This document shows positions 9,547 to 18,550 of a stretch of DNA of 64,000 nucleotides, one piece after another. How positions within the stretch are numbered: position 1 is the first letter of the stretch; each line of letters begins with the position of its first letter. The position numbers were made by a program, and so were the translations under genes. The stretch comes from Thermoanaerobacterium butyriciformans (GTDB lineage: Bacteria; Bacillota; Thermoanaerobacteria; Thermoanaerobacterales; Thermoanaerobacteraceae), in the NCBI RefSeq assembly GCF_017874545.1, contig NZ_JAGGLT010000011.1:1-64000 (forward strand). Direction: 5' to 3'. The notes beneath the pieces were generated by a model. It saw only the letters and a list, made by a program, of their open reading frames with translations. It ran no database searches and was not told the DNA's origin.

Positions 9547-12108
9547 ATGGTACCGATAAAACTTACTTTAAAAAACTTTATGTCTTATTCTGAGCATGAA
9601 GTAATGGATTTTACAAGGTTTCATGTAGCGGCAATCGTAGGTAAAAACGGAAATGGCAAGTCATCACTTTGGGATGCTATAACATGGTGTATATGGGGAA
9701 GAGCAAGAGGATTAGATGGCGCGGGAAGAGGCAGCGATGACCTTATAAGAATTGGTGCTGATGAAATGGAAGTAGAATTCATATTTGAAATCAATAATAC
9801 TAAATATAGAATTTTAAGAAAGAAAAAAAGGAACTCTAATTCCATTTTGGAATTTAATATTATAAACGATGATGGCACATTAAAATCATTAACTCAAGAA
9901 AAATTGGAAGACACGAAAAACAAGATTGAAAAAACAATTATGTTGGATTACGACACTTTTGTAGCATCGTCATTTATGCCACAAAATAAATACGGTTTCT
10001 TTTCAGAGGCTGATCCTACTAAAAGAAAAGAAATATTTTCAGAAGTATTAGGTTTAGATGTTTATGACAAATTACAGGAAAAGGCGAAATTAAAGCGAAA
10101 TGAATATGAAAAAAAAGTTAATATAATAGACGAACAATTAAAATTGTATATGAATGAAATAAAAGATAAAAATGAATTAATCAATCAAAAGGAAGAGTTA
10201 TCTAAAAAGTGCAACGAAATAAAATCTGAAATTGATAAATTAAACAATGAAATGAATATATTACAGGAAAAAAAGCGAAATATGGAGGACACTATCATAA
10301 AGTATAATGAATACATCGAGAGAATCAAAATGGATGAAAAAGTCATTTCAGAATATAAATTTATGTTGAGTGACCTTGAAAACAAAATAAATGAAATCAA
10401 CAAACTTATAAAAAATGAAGATTCTATTTTTGAAGGCTATAATACTTTTAAGTCATTGCAAGATCAGTTAAAAGAGCTAGATAACAAATATATGCAATTT
10501 AATGTTCTTGAAAAAGATAAAATGAAAATAAAGAATGATATTAATTTATTGAAAAAAGAAACCGAATTAGAGCTTAAGAATTTGCAATTTAAATACAATG
10601 AAAGCTTAGAAAAGTATAAAGATATTGAAAAAAATACTAAAGAAGTAGAAACTCTGGAAAAAGAGCTAGAAAAGCTCAACAATTTACAAGATAAAATAAT
10701 GAATAATGAAGATGAAATTCAAAAATGCACTCAAAAAATAGCCGAACTTAAAGCTTCATTTAAAGGCTACAATGATAGAATTAGTGAGCTTAAAGAAAAT
10801 TATAATACGATATTAAAAACAGATGCTAAATGTCCTTTGTGTAATTCGCCTCTTGATCAAGAAAGGAAAAGTAGTTTGCTGGACGATTTTAAAGAAAAAA
10901 TTAATGGGTACAAAAAAGAAATATCTATACTCAAAGATGAAATTTTAAAAGAACAAAACAATTTAGAAGTTTTAAGAAAAGAGCGAGAAAATTTATCGAA
11001 TTTACAACACAAGCGGGAAAGATTAGTTGCTAATATAAATACACTAAAAAATAATTTATCAGATAAAGAAAATCTTTTAAACCAGCTAAATGAATTAAAA
11101 AGAAAAATAGAAGATATATCAGATTGTTTAAATAACAACAAGTATGCAGTTAAAGAAATAGAAAAGTTGTCTACAATTGAAAATAAGTTAAAAGAGTTGA
11201 ATTTTTCAGTGGAATTTTATGAAGACATAAAAGTTAAATATGAAAAATATAGAGATTATGAAAAGAAATATGAAAGGTTAAATATCTCAAAACAAAATAT
11301 TGTTGATTATCAAAATACATACAGCAATTATAAAAAGACAATAGACATGTACACTGAAAACCTAAAAAAAGACAAAGAAGCGTTGGAGTATTTTAAATCT
11401 CAATGTAGCGGATACGATGTATTAATAAACGATATTAAATCTTTAAAACAAAAAATAGATATTTTAAATAATGAATTTCTAAACTTGAATGCAAATTTAG
11501 CATCGATTTCTGACAGAATAAGAAGAATCGAATATTTAGAAACAAAAATTAATGACTTAAATAAAGAAAAAGATAATTATTTGACTGAAATACATTATTA
11601 TGAGATATTAGAAAGGTCCTTTGGCAAGAAAGGCATACAAGCACTTATAATCGAGAATGCTCTGCCAGAATTTGAAGATACAGCAAATAATTTTCTTTCT
11701 AAACTTTCAGATGGGAAAATGTATGTAAGTTTATTAACTCAAAAAACTAATAAAAATGGTTCAGTACAGGAAACCCTTGATATAGAAATCTCCGATGAAC
11801 TTGGCAAAAGAAAATACGAATTATTCAGTGGAGGTGAAGCCTTTAGGATTAATTTTGCATTGAGAATTGCACTATCAAAATTTTTATCAAAAAGAGCAGG
11901 AGTTAATTTACAAACATTAATAATAGATGAAGGTTTTGGATCACAAGATGTAATAGGGCGTCAAAATATTATTGATGTTTTAAATATGATAAAAGATGAA
12001 TTTGAATTAATAATTGTTATAACGCATATAGATGAACTTAAAGATAGTTTTCCATACTCGATAGAAATAACAAAAGATGAAAATGGTTCACACATAGTAT
12101 ATTCTTAA
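9547..12108 (+). CDS. sbcC: SbcC/Rad50 family SMC-like ATPase
   Basis: Coiled-coil ABC ATPase partner of SbcD. The 853-residue protein has Walker A GKNGNGKSSLWDAITW near residue 33, long heptad-rich coiled coils on both sides of a zinc-hook CPLC at residues 429-432, the ABC signature LFSGGEAFRINFALRIALS, and Walker B LIIDEGFGSQD near the C-terminus. Length is at the short end for bacterial SbcC and closer to archaeal Rad50. GAGGTG in the sbcD 3' end serves as ribosome-binding site. It is the last gene of the recX-nurA-herA-sbcD-sbcC series. Confidence 0.93.
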   Translation: MVPIKLTLKNFMSYSEHEVMDFTRFHVAAIVGKNGNGKSSLWDAITWCIWGRARGLDGAGRGSDDLIRIGADEMEVEFIFEINNTKYRILRKKKRNSNSILEFNIINDDGTLKSLTQEKLEDTKNKIEKTIMLDYDTFVASSFMPQNKYGFFSEADPTKRKEIFSEVLGLDVYDKLQEKAKLKRNEYEKKVNIIDEQLKLYMNEIKDKNELINQKEELSKKCNEIKSEIDKLNNEMNILQEKKRNMEDTIIKYNEYIERIKMDEKVISEYKFMLSDLENKINEINKLIKNEDSIFEGYNTFKSLQDQLKELDNKYMQFNVLEKDKMKIKNDINLLKKETELELKNLQFKYNESLEKYKDIEKNTKEVETLEKELEKLNNLQDKIMNNEDEIQKCTQKIAELKASFKGYNDRISELKENYNTILKTDAKCPLCNSPLDQERKSSLLDDFKEKINGYKKEISILKDEILKEQNNLEVLRKERENLSNLQHKRERLVANINTLKNNLSDKENLLNQLNELKRKIEDISDCLNNNKYAVKEIEKLSTIENKLKELNFSVEFYEDIKVKYEKYRDYEKKYERLNISKQNIVDYQNTYSNYKKTIDMYTENLKKDKEALEYFKSQCSGYDVLINDIKSLKQKIDILNNEFLNLNANLASISDRIRRIEYLETKINDLNKEKDNYLTEIHYYEILERSFGKKGIQALIIENALPEFEDTANNFLSKLSDGKMYVSLLTQKTNKNGSVQETLDIEISDELGKRKYELFSGGEAFRINFALRIALSKFLSKRAGVNLQTLIIDEGFGSQDVIGRQNIIDVLNMIKDEFELIIVITHIDELKDSFPYSIEITKDENGSHIVYS

Positions 12109-12134
12109 TCATATGGATTAGCAAGGAGACTAAC

Positions 12135-12163
12135 TTGACATAATTTTGAAATAGGACTAAAAT
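12135..12163 (+). promoter_or_regulatory. Sigma-A promoter of rny
   Basis: Exact -35 TTGACA (12135-12140), 17-base spacer and -10 TAAAAT (12158-12163, five of six consensus). A start near 12170 would give a leader of about 28 bases ahead of the ATT start proposed for rny. Confidence 0.8.
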
Positions 12164-12197
12164 ATAAAATGAGTATCAACAAAGGAGGTGTAGGCGT

Positions 12198-13748
12198 ATT
12201 AACAACATTAGTCCACTAATTTTAGCAGTATTTGTATTAATCGCTATAGCAATTGGTCTTTTTATCGGATATTTCGTACGTAAATTTATAGCGGAATCCA
12301 AAATAAAAAGTGCTGAAGAATTGGCCCGTACTATTTTGGAAAATGCGAAAAAAGATGGTGAAAATAAAAAGAGAGAATTGCTGTTGGAAGCAAAAGAAGA
12401 AATTCACAAACAAAGGACAGATTTGGAAAAGGAAGTCAGAGATCGCAGAGGCGAACTTCAAAGAATGGAAAGGCGCTTAATTCAGAAAGAAGAGTCTCTC
12501 GATAGAAGAGCTGAGACATTAGAACAAAAAGATGCTTTAATTGAAAAAAAACAAAAAGAAATTAGCAATTTAGAAGAAGAAATTAAGATTATGCATCAAA
12601 AAGAAGTTGAAGAATTAGAAAGAATATCAGAATTAACTAGAGAAGAGGCCAGAAGTATTTTATTGAATGATGTAAAGAATGAAATTTCTCATGAAGCTGC
12701 GTTAATGATAAAAGAAATAGAAGCAAAAGCGAAAGAAGAAGCTGAAAATAGAGCTAGAGAAATAGTAGTTACATCTATTCAAAGATGTGCAGTTGATCAT
12801 GCAGCTGAAACAACAGTTTCGGTTGTCGCTTTACCAAACGATGAAATGAAAGGAAGGATTATTGGACGAGAAGGGCGAAATATAAGAACTCTGGAAACAT
12901 TAACAGGTATCGATTTGATTATTGATGATACACCTGAAGCTGTAGTCATATCTGGATTTGATCCAATAAGGCGAGAAGTTGCACGCATAGCATTGGAGAA
13001 ACTGATAGAAGATGGAAGAATACACCCTGCTAGGATTGAAGAAATGGTAGAAAAAGCTAAAAAAGAAGTAGATAATGTCATTATAAAAGCTGGAGAAGAA
13101 GCAACATTTGAGGCAGGCGTCCATGGAATTCATCCTGAATTGATTAAATTACTTGGAAGATTGAAGTTTAGAACTAGTTACGGACAAAACGTATTAAAAC
13201 ATTCAATTGAAGTTGCACATTTAGCAGGACTTATGGCGTATGAATTAGGAGCAGACGCTAATATAGCCAAAAGAGCTGGATTGCTACACGATATAGGAAA
13301 AGCAGTTGATCATGAAATAGAGGGTCCTCATGTAATGATAGGTGCTGATCTTGCAAAAAGATACCATGAATCTAATGAAGTGATTCATGCTATTATGGCA
13401 CATCATAATGACGTTGAGCCGCAAACTGTTGAAGCTGTTTTAGTTCAATCTGCAGATGCCATATCAGCAGCAAGACCTGGTGCAAGGCGTGAAACACTTG
13501 AATCGTATTTGAAACGTCTAAACAAATTAGAGGAAATCGCTAATTCATTTGATGGTGTTGAAAAGTCATTTGCGATACAAGCTGGGCGTGAAATAAGAAT
13601 AATGGTAAAACCTGAAATTATCAATGATGAATCAACAATTATGTTAGCTAGAGAAATTACTAAAAAGATTGAAGAGGAATTAGAATATCCTGGACAAATT
13701 AAAGTTATTGTGGTTAGGGAAACAGTTGCAGTTGATTATGCTAAATAA
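12198..13748 (+). CDS. rny: Ribonuclease Y, with apparent ATT start codon
   Basis: Membrane-anchored endoribonuclease that initiates mRNA decay in Firmicutes. The 516-residue product has an N-terminal transmembrane segment (about residues 6-26), a long charged coiled coil, a KH domain ([15 protein letters not shown]) and an HD domain ([12 protein letters not shown]). Between the upstream stop and TTG 12321 there is no in-frame ATG, GTG or TTG, and starting at 12321 would delete the membrane anchor. ATT at 12198 lies seven bases after AAAGGAGGTG (12181-12190) and gives the usual length, so it is chosen. A sigma-A promoter lies just upstream. ymdB and spoVS follow, as in Bacillus. Confidence 0.88.
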   Translation: MNNISPLILAVFVLIAIAIGLFIGYFVRKFIAESKIKSAEELARTILENAKKDGENKKRELLLEAKEEIHKQRTDLEKEVRDRRGELQRMERRLIQKEESLDRRAETLEQKDALIEKKQKEISNLEEEIKIMHQKEVEELERISELTREEARSILLNDVKNEISHEAALMIKEIEAKAKEEAENRAREIVVTSIQRCAVDHAAETTVSVVALPNDEMKGRIIGREGRNIRTLETLTGIDLIIDDTPEAVVISGFDPIRREVARIALEKLIEDGRIHPARIEEMVEKAKKEVDNVIIKAGEEATFEAGVHGIHPELIKLLGRLKFRTSYGQNVLKHSIEVAHLAGLMAYELGADANIAKRAGLLHDIGKAVDHEIEGPHVMIGADLAKRYHESNEVIHAIMAHHNDVEPQTVEAVLVQSADAISAARPGARRETLESYLKRLNKLEEIANSFDGVEKSFAIQAGREIRIMVKPEIINDESTIMLAREITKKIEEELEYPGQIKVIVVRETVAVDYAK

Positions 13749-13757
13749 ATTGAAAAT

Positions 13758-13780
13758 AAAGCGTGCATATGCACGCTTTT
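13758..13780 (+). terminator. Hairpin after rny
   Basis: Palindrome AAAGCGTGCATATGCACGCTTT followed by only a short T run (TTTT then AG). Likely an intrinsic terminator or 3' stabiliser of the rny transcript. Confidence 0.6.
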
Positions 13781-13838
13781 AGATTTATAAATCGTAATTA
13801 AAGTAATATAATAATATTATGAGAGAATGGAGGTTTCT

Positions 13839-14618
13839 ATGAATACTCTTATTATAGGCGATATAGTCGGAAGAGTTGGAAGAAATATATTAAAAGAGAA
13901 ATTAAAGGAAATAATTGAAGAGAACAAAATAAATTTGGTTATTGCCAACGCTGAAAATGCGGCAGGTGGCAATGGAATAACTAGAAAAGTAGCAGATGAG
14001 CTTTTTGAGATGGGTATATCTGCATTAACAATGGGAAATCATGTGTGGGATCAAAAAGAGATATTCAATTTTATTGATGATGAAAAGAGGATAATTAGAC
14101 CTGCAAATTATCTACCCAATACGCCAGGACGAGGTTCTTCATTACTAAATATTAATAACATTAAAATAGGAATTATAAATTTACAGGGGACTGTGTTTAT
14201 GCAATGTAATAAGAACCCTTTTTTATCTGCTGATGATGAAGTAAAAGCTTTGAGAGAGCATACGAATATAATACTTGTAGATTTCCATGCAGAGGCAACA
14301 TCGGAAAAAATAGCCTTAGGACATTATTTAGATGGAAAAGTATCGTGTGTATATGGGACACATACACATGTTCAAACAGCTGATGAAAAAATTTTGTCTG
14401 GTGGCACAGGATTCATAACGGATGTTGGTATGACAGGACCATATGATTCAGTTCTTGGAATGGATAAAGAGAAGATAATAAAAAAATTTACATCGTCTAT
14501 CCCTGTAAAATTTGATATAGCGAAAGGACCTGCACAGATAAATGGATTAGTCGTAAATATTGATGAAAATACAGGAAAGTGTATTGATATTTATAGAATA
14601 AACAAAAATTACATATAA
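13839..14618 (+). CDS. ymdB: YmdB-family metallophosphoesterase (2',3'-cyclic nucleotide phosphodiesterase)
   Basis: A 259-residue calcineurin-like phosphoesterase. Motifs include IGDIVGRVGR at the start, NAENAAGGNG, MGNHVWDQ near residue 67, DFHAEATSEK and GTHTHVQTADE, matching the YmdB/TIGR00282 family that hydrolyses 2',3'-cyclic nucleotides and, in Bacillus, affects biofilm and sporulation decisions together with RNase Y. The ATG at 13839 follows GGAGG; an earlier ATG at 13827 overlaps that site and is rejected. Located between rny and spoVS. Confidence 0.9.
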   Translation: MNTLIIGDIVGRVGRNILKEKLKEIIEENKINLVIANAENAAGGNGITRKVADELFEMGISALTMGNHVWDQKEIFNFIDDEKRIIRPANYLPNTPGRGSSLLNINNIKIGIINLQGTVFMQCNKNPFLSADDEVKALREHTNIILVDFHAEATSEKIALGHYLDGKVSCVYGTHTHVQTADEKILSGGTGFITDVGMTGPYDSVLGMDKEKIIKKFTSSIPVKFDIAKGPAQINGLVVNIDENTGKCIDIYRINKNYI

Positions 14619-14629
14619 ACATCATTAAA

Positions 14630-14658
14630 GAAGGATTTTTAATTTTTTTGTAGAATAT
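14630..14658 (+). promoter_or_regulatory. Sigma-H promoter of spoVS
   Basis: GAAGGATTT (14630-14638), an 11-base spacer and GTAGAATAT (14650-14658). Both elements fit the sigma-H consensus RnAGGAwWW-N11-12-RnnGAATWW at every defined position. spoVS is a known sigma-H gene in Bacillus. Confidence 0.8.
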
Positions 14659-14695
14659 AGATAATGTATTCGATATATTAAAAGGGGGATATACG

Positions 14696-14956
14696 ATGGA
14701 GGTTTTAAAGGTCTCAGCAAAGTCCAATCCAAATTCAGTAGCAGGTGCACTAGCTGGAGTACTTAGAGAACGCGGTGGAGCTGAGGTACAAGCAATAGGT
14801 GCGGGTGCATTAAATCAAGCAATAAAAGCAGTAGCAATAGCAAGGGGGTTTGTTGCACCTGGTGGTATCGATTTGATTTGTATACCAGCCTTCACAGACA
14901 TTGAAATCGATGGCGAAGAACGAACTGCCATTAAATTAATTGTAGAACCAAGGTAA
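14696..14956 (+). CDS. spoVS: Stage V sporulation protein S
   Basis: Small (86-residue) Alba-fold protein needed for normal sporulation and spore coat assembly in Bacillus. The sequence is the highly conserved SpoVS: KVSAKSNPNSVAGALAG, RGGAEVQAIGAGALNQ and IDGEERTAIKLIVEP. ATG follows AAAGGGGGA. It is preceded by a perfect sigma-H promoter and followed by an intrinsic terminator, so it is probably expressed as a single-gene unit early in sporulation as well as by read-through from rny-ymdB. Confidence 0.97.
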   Translation: MEVLKVSAKSNPNSVAGALAGVLRERGGAEVQAIGAGALNQAIKAVAIARGFVAPGGIDLICIPAFTDIEIDGEERTAIKLIVEPR

Positions 14957-14980
14957 ACAACCTGCAAAACAGGTTGTTTT
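14956..14980 (+). terminator. Intrinsic terminator of spoVS
   Basis: AACAACCTG, loop CAAAA, CAGGTTGTT and a T run (TTTT after the stem), starting at the spoVS stop codon. Confidence 0.85.
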
Positions 14981-15006
14981 TAGTTTAATAATAGGAGTGG
15001 AAATAA

Positions 15007-15831
15007 ATGTTTGGCGATTTACATATACATACGACAAAATCTGATGGAACATGTAAACCAAAAGAAGTAGTACAAATGGCTAAAAATGCAAACTTAAGTG
15101 CAATTGCAATAACTGACCACGATACATTAGATGGGATTGATGAAGCCAAAGAAGCGTCAGAATTATATGGCATAGAAATAATACCGGGAATTGAGTTGAA
15201 TTCATATGATGATAGACAAGATATACATATATTGGGCTATTTCATAGACTATAAAAACAATGATTTACTGGAAAAGCTTAAAGATATTAGGAAATCAAGA
15301 ATTAACCGTGCAAAACTTATAATATCGAAGCTTAATGAAATAGGCATCAATATAACATATGATGATGTATTATCACATACGAAAGAGTCATTTTCATTTA
15401 TAGGACGACCACATATAGCAAAAGCAATAGTTGAAGCAGGTTATGCTAAAAGCGTAAAGGAAGCTTTTGATAAATATATAGGAGAAGATAAACCTGCATA
15501 TGTTAAAAGATACAGATTACATCCTTTTGACTCAATCAAAATGATAATAAATGCCGGCGGTATTCCAGTTTTAGCTCATCCCGGACTTTTAATTGACAAA
15601 GAAATTATAAAACATCTAATTACAAATGGTTTAAAGGGAATAGAAGTGTATCATTCTAAACATAGTAGAGCTGATACAGAATTCTTCAAGAACTTCGCGT
15701 TAGAAAATAACTTATTAATAACGGGTGGTTCTGATTTTCATGGAGTAGATGTGGATGGAGAATATTTACTTGGAACTGTAAAACTAGATTATAAGTATAT
15801 AGAAAAACTTAAAGAATGTAATTTGGTGTAG
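15007..15831 (+). CDS. PHP-domain phosphoesterase (RNase AM/YciV type)
   Basis: The 274-residue protein has the PHP metal motifs: GDLHIHTTKSDGT at the start, ITDHDTLDGI near residue 38, PGIELNS, VLAHPG and TGGSDFHG. This architecture matches the TrpH/YciV family, whose characterised members are 5'-3' exoribonucleases or 3',5'-nucleotide bisphosphate phosphatases. Exact substrate cannot be read from sequence. ATG follows TAGGAGTGG. It stands between the spoVS terminator and aspC, probably as the first gene of a new unit. Confidence 0.85.
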   Translation: MFGDLHIHTTKSDGTCKPKEVVQMAKNANLSAIAITDHDTLDGIDEAKEASELYGIEIIPGIELNSYDDRQDIHILGYFIDYKNNDLLEKLKDIRKSRINRAKLIISKLNEIGINITYDDVLSHTKESFSFIGRPHIAKAIVEAGYAKSVKEAFDKYIGEDKPAYVKRYRLHPFDSIKMIINAGGIPVLAHPGLLIDKEIIKHLITNGLKGIEVYHSKHSRADTEFFKNFALENNLLITGGSDFHGVDVDGEYLLGTVKLDYKYIEKLKECNLV

Positions 15832-15884
15832 AAATAAAATCAAAAATAAGATAAAATAATAAATATATTGTTGGAGGTGGAGTC

Positions 15885-17072
15885 ATGAAATTATCAGAGA
15901 AAGCACGTAGTATTAGCCCTTCTTTAACGCTCGATATAACTGCTAAAGCAAATAAAATGAGAACACTTGGCATAGACGTCATCGGCTTTGGGGCTGGAGA
16001 ACCGGATTTTGATACGCCTGATTACATAAAAAAGGCTGCTATTGAAGCAATTGAAAAAGGTTATACAAAGTATACGCCTACTTCAGGAATTATTGAATTA
16101 AAAGAAGCTATTGTAAGTAAATTAAAAAACGATAATAACTTATCATATGAAACATCGGAAATAGTAGTTTCAAATGGTGCAAAACAATCAATATACAATA
16201 CTTTATGTGCTATTTTAAATCCAGGAGATGAGGTTTTAATCCCATCACCATATTGGCTTAGTTATCCGGAAATGGTTAAACTAGCTAATGGTGTTCCAAT
16301 CTTTGTTGAGACTGACGAACGCAATAATTTTAAAGTTACCGTAGAACAACTAGAAAAAGCAATTTCTGATAAAACAAAAGCAATTATAATAAATAGCCCC
16401 AATAATCCTACAGGAGCAGTTTACAATGAAACAGAATTAAAAAATATTGCTGATTTGGCTGTAAAGCATAATATTTTTATAATTTCCGATGAAATATATG
16501 AGAAATTAATTTACGATGGTAAACATATAAGCATAGCATCATTTAATGATGAAATAAAAAATTTGACTGTAGTAATAAATGGCATGTCAAAAGCTTATTC
16601 CATGACAGGCTGGAGAATAGGATATTCAGCATCAAACAAGGAAATAGCAAATCTTATTAATAATATTCAAAGTCATACAACATCGAATCCAAACACGATA
16701 GCACAATATGCTAGCGTTAGAGCATTAAGTACAGGAAACGACATTATTGAAAATATGGTTAATGAATTTAAACAAAGACGCGATTACATTGTAGAAAGAA
16801 TAAATAAGATAGACGGATTAACTTGCCTTAAACCTCAAGGAGCATTTTACGTGATAGTAAATATAAGTAAATATATTGGAATGAATATATCTGGAAAGAA
16901 AATAAATGGCTCTATTGATTTTGCAAATTTTGTTTTAGAAAAAGCTAAAGTTGCTGTAATCCCCTGTCTTCCATTTGGAAATGATAATTACATAAGATTG
17001 TCATATGCTACTTCAATTCAGAATATTGAAGAAGGCCTTAATAGAATTGAAAATCTTTTGAAAAATATTTAG
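15885..17072 (+). CDS. aspB: Aspartate aminotransferase, class I (AspB type)
   Basis: PLP-dependent enzyme of 395 residues exchanging the amino groups of aspartate/glutamate and their 2-oxoacids. Typical fold-type I landmarks are GFGAGEPDFDTPDYI, NSPNNPTGAVY, IISDEIYEKL, the PLP lysine in GMSKAYSMTGWRIGY near residue 238 and the substrate-binding arginine in YIRLSYATS. ATG follows GGAGGTGG. It supplies aspartate to purB (adenylosuccinate pathway) and asnS that follow, a metabolically coherent neighbourhood. Confidence 0.9.
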   Translation: MKLSEKARSISPSLTLDITAKANKMRTLGIDVIGFGAGEPDFDTPDYIKKAAIEAIEKGYTKYTPTSGIIELKEAIVSKLKNDNNLSYETSEIVVSNGAKQSIYNTLCAILNPGDEVLIPSPYWLSYPEMVKLANGVPIFVETDERNNFKVTVEQLEKAISDKTKAIIINSPNNPTGAVYNETELKNIADLAVKHNIFIISDEIYEKLIYDGKHISIASFNDEIKNLTVVINGMSKAYSMTGWRIGYSASNKEIANLINNIQSHTTSNPNTIAQYASVRALSTGNDIIENMVNEFKQRRDYIVERINKIDGLTCLKPQGAFYVIVNISKYIGMNISGKKINGSIDFANFVLEKAKVAVIPCLPFGNDNYIRLSYATSIQNIEEGLNRIENLLKNI

Positions 17073-17087
17073 AAAGTGGAGGTAACT

Positions 17088-18512
17088 ATGTCAAATATCT
17101 ACGAAAATCCATTAATCACACGATACGCAAGTAAAGAAATGGCTCAAATTTTTTCCGATGATGAAAAATTCAAAACATGGAGAAAATTATGGATCGCATT
17201 AGCAAAAAGCGAAAAAGAGTTAGGACTAAATATTACTGATGAACAAATTGAAGAAATGGAAATGCATGTAGAAGATATAAATTATGAGGATGCAAAAAGG
17301 TTTGAAAAGGAACTTAGGCACGATGTTATGGCACATATAAGAGCATTTGGCCTTCAGTGTCCTAAAGCAAAACCAATTATACACTTAGGAGCAACATCAG
17401 CATTTGTCGATGATAATACAGATATAATACTTATGTACAGAGGACTTCAATTGATTAAAAAGAAATTGCTTAAGCTGATTGAAGTGCTTTCCTATTTTGC
17501 TATAAAATACAAAGATGTACCTACTTTGGGTTTCACTCATTTTCAGCCGGCACAATTAACTACCGTCGGGAAAAGGGCAACCCTTTGGATACAAGATCTC
17601 ATTTTTGATTATGAAGACTTAGAGTACAGGCTTAAAAATATAAAACTTAGAGGTGTCAAAGGCACAACAGGCACACAAGCAAGCTTTATGGAACTTTTTA
17701 ATGGTGATGAAGAAAAAGTAAAAAGACTAGATAGACTTGTGGCAGAAAAAATGGGCTTTAGCAACGTTTTTGATGTAACAGGTCAGACGTATACAAGAAA
17801 GTACGATTTTATGCTTCTTTCTGTATTAAGCGAAATAGCTCAAAGTGCCCATAAATTTAGCAATGATATGAGATTATTACAACATTTAAAAGAAATTGAA
17901 GAACCTTTTGAAGAAAAACAAGTAGGTTCATCTGCGATGGCATATAAGCGTAATCCTATGAGATGTGAAAGAATGGCATCACTGTGCAGATACGTTATTA
18001 CAACCTTATTAAATTCATCTATAACATCATCTTCACAGTGGTTCGAAAGAACTCTAGATGATTCAGCTAATAGAAGAATTGTAATTCCAGAAATGTTTCT
18101 TACAACGGATGCAATATTAAATCTATACTTAAACGTAGCGTCTGGACTTAAAGTAAATATGAAAATAATAAATAAGCATGTAATGAATGAGTTACCGTTT
18201 ATGGCTACTGAAGCTATACTAATGGAATGTGTGTTAAAAGGCGGTGATAGGCAAGAATTACATGAAGTAATACGTACAAATTCAATTAAAGCTCAAGAGG
18301 TAATAAAAGAAGGTGGAGAAAATCTTCTTTTAACTTATTTAAAAGAAGATAAACGGATAAATTTATCTGATGATGAAATTGATAATATTTTAGATCCTAA
18401 AAAATTTACTGGCAGAGCTGAAAATCAAACGATAGAATATATAGAAAATGTTGTAAAGCCGTTATTGAATGCAAATAACATTGAAGATGTAAAAGCTGAT
18501 ATAGAAGTGTAA
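17088..18512 (+). CDS. purB: Adenylosuccinate lyase
   Basis: Fumarase-superfamily enzyme for two steps of purine synthesis: cleavage of SAICAR and of adenylosuccinate. The 474-residue product has HLGATSAFVDDNTDI, TLGFTHFQPAQLTTVGKRA with the catalytic histidine, and the signature loop VGSSAMAYKRNPMRCE. ATG 17088 follows GGAGG; the in-frame GTG at 17076 overlaps that region and is rejected. Other pur genes are not in the window. Confidence 0.95.
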   Translation: MSNIYENPLITRYASKEMAQIFSDDEKFKTWRKLWIALAKSEKELGLNITDEQIEEMEMHVEDINYEDAKRFEKELRHDVMAHIRAFGLQCPKAKPIIHLGATSAFVDDNTDIILMYRGLQLIKKKLLKLIEVLSYFAIKYKDVPTLGFTHFQPAQLTTVGKRATLWIQDLIFDYEDLEYRLKNIKLRGVKGTTGTQASFMELFNGDEEKVKRLDRLVAEKMGFSNVFDVTGQTYTRKYDFMLLSVLSEIAQSAHKFSNDMRLLQHLKEIEEPFEEKQVGSSAMAYKRNPMRCERMASLCRYVITTLLNSSITSSSQWFERTLDDSANRRIVIPEMFLTTDAILNLYLNVASGLKVNMKIINKHVMNELPFMATEAILMECVLKGGDRQELHEVIRTNSIKAQEVIKEGGENLLLTYLKEDKRINLSDDEIDNILDPKKFTGRAENQTIEYIENVVKPLLNANNIEDVKADIEV

Positions 18513-18521
18513 ATATAATTA

Positions 18522-18530
18522 TGCTATAAT
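18522..18530 (+). promoter_or_regulatory. Possible extended -10 promoter of asnS
   Basis: TGCTATAAT fits the extended -10 form (TGnTATAAT) 20 bases before the asnS start; no good -35 is present. It would give a very short leader with no room for a T-box. Confidence 0.45.
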
Positions 18531-18550
18531 TTACGTGATAGGAGGCGTAA

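Noticed and set aside
18513-18550. T-box leader for asnS
   Set aside because: Only 38 bases separate purB from asnS, far too short for a T-box.
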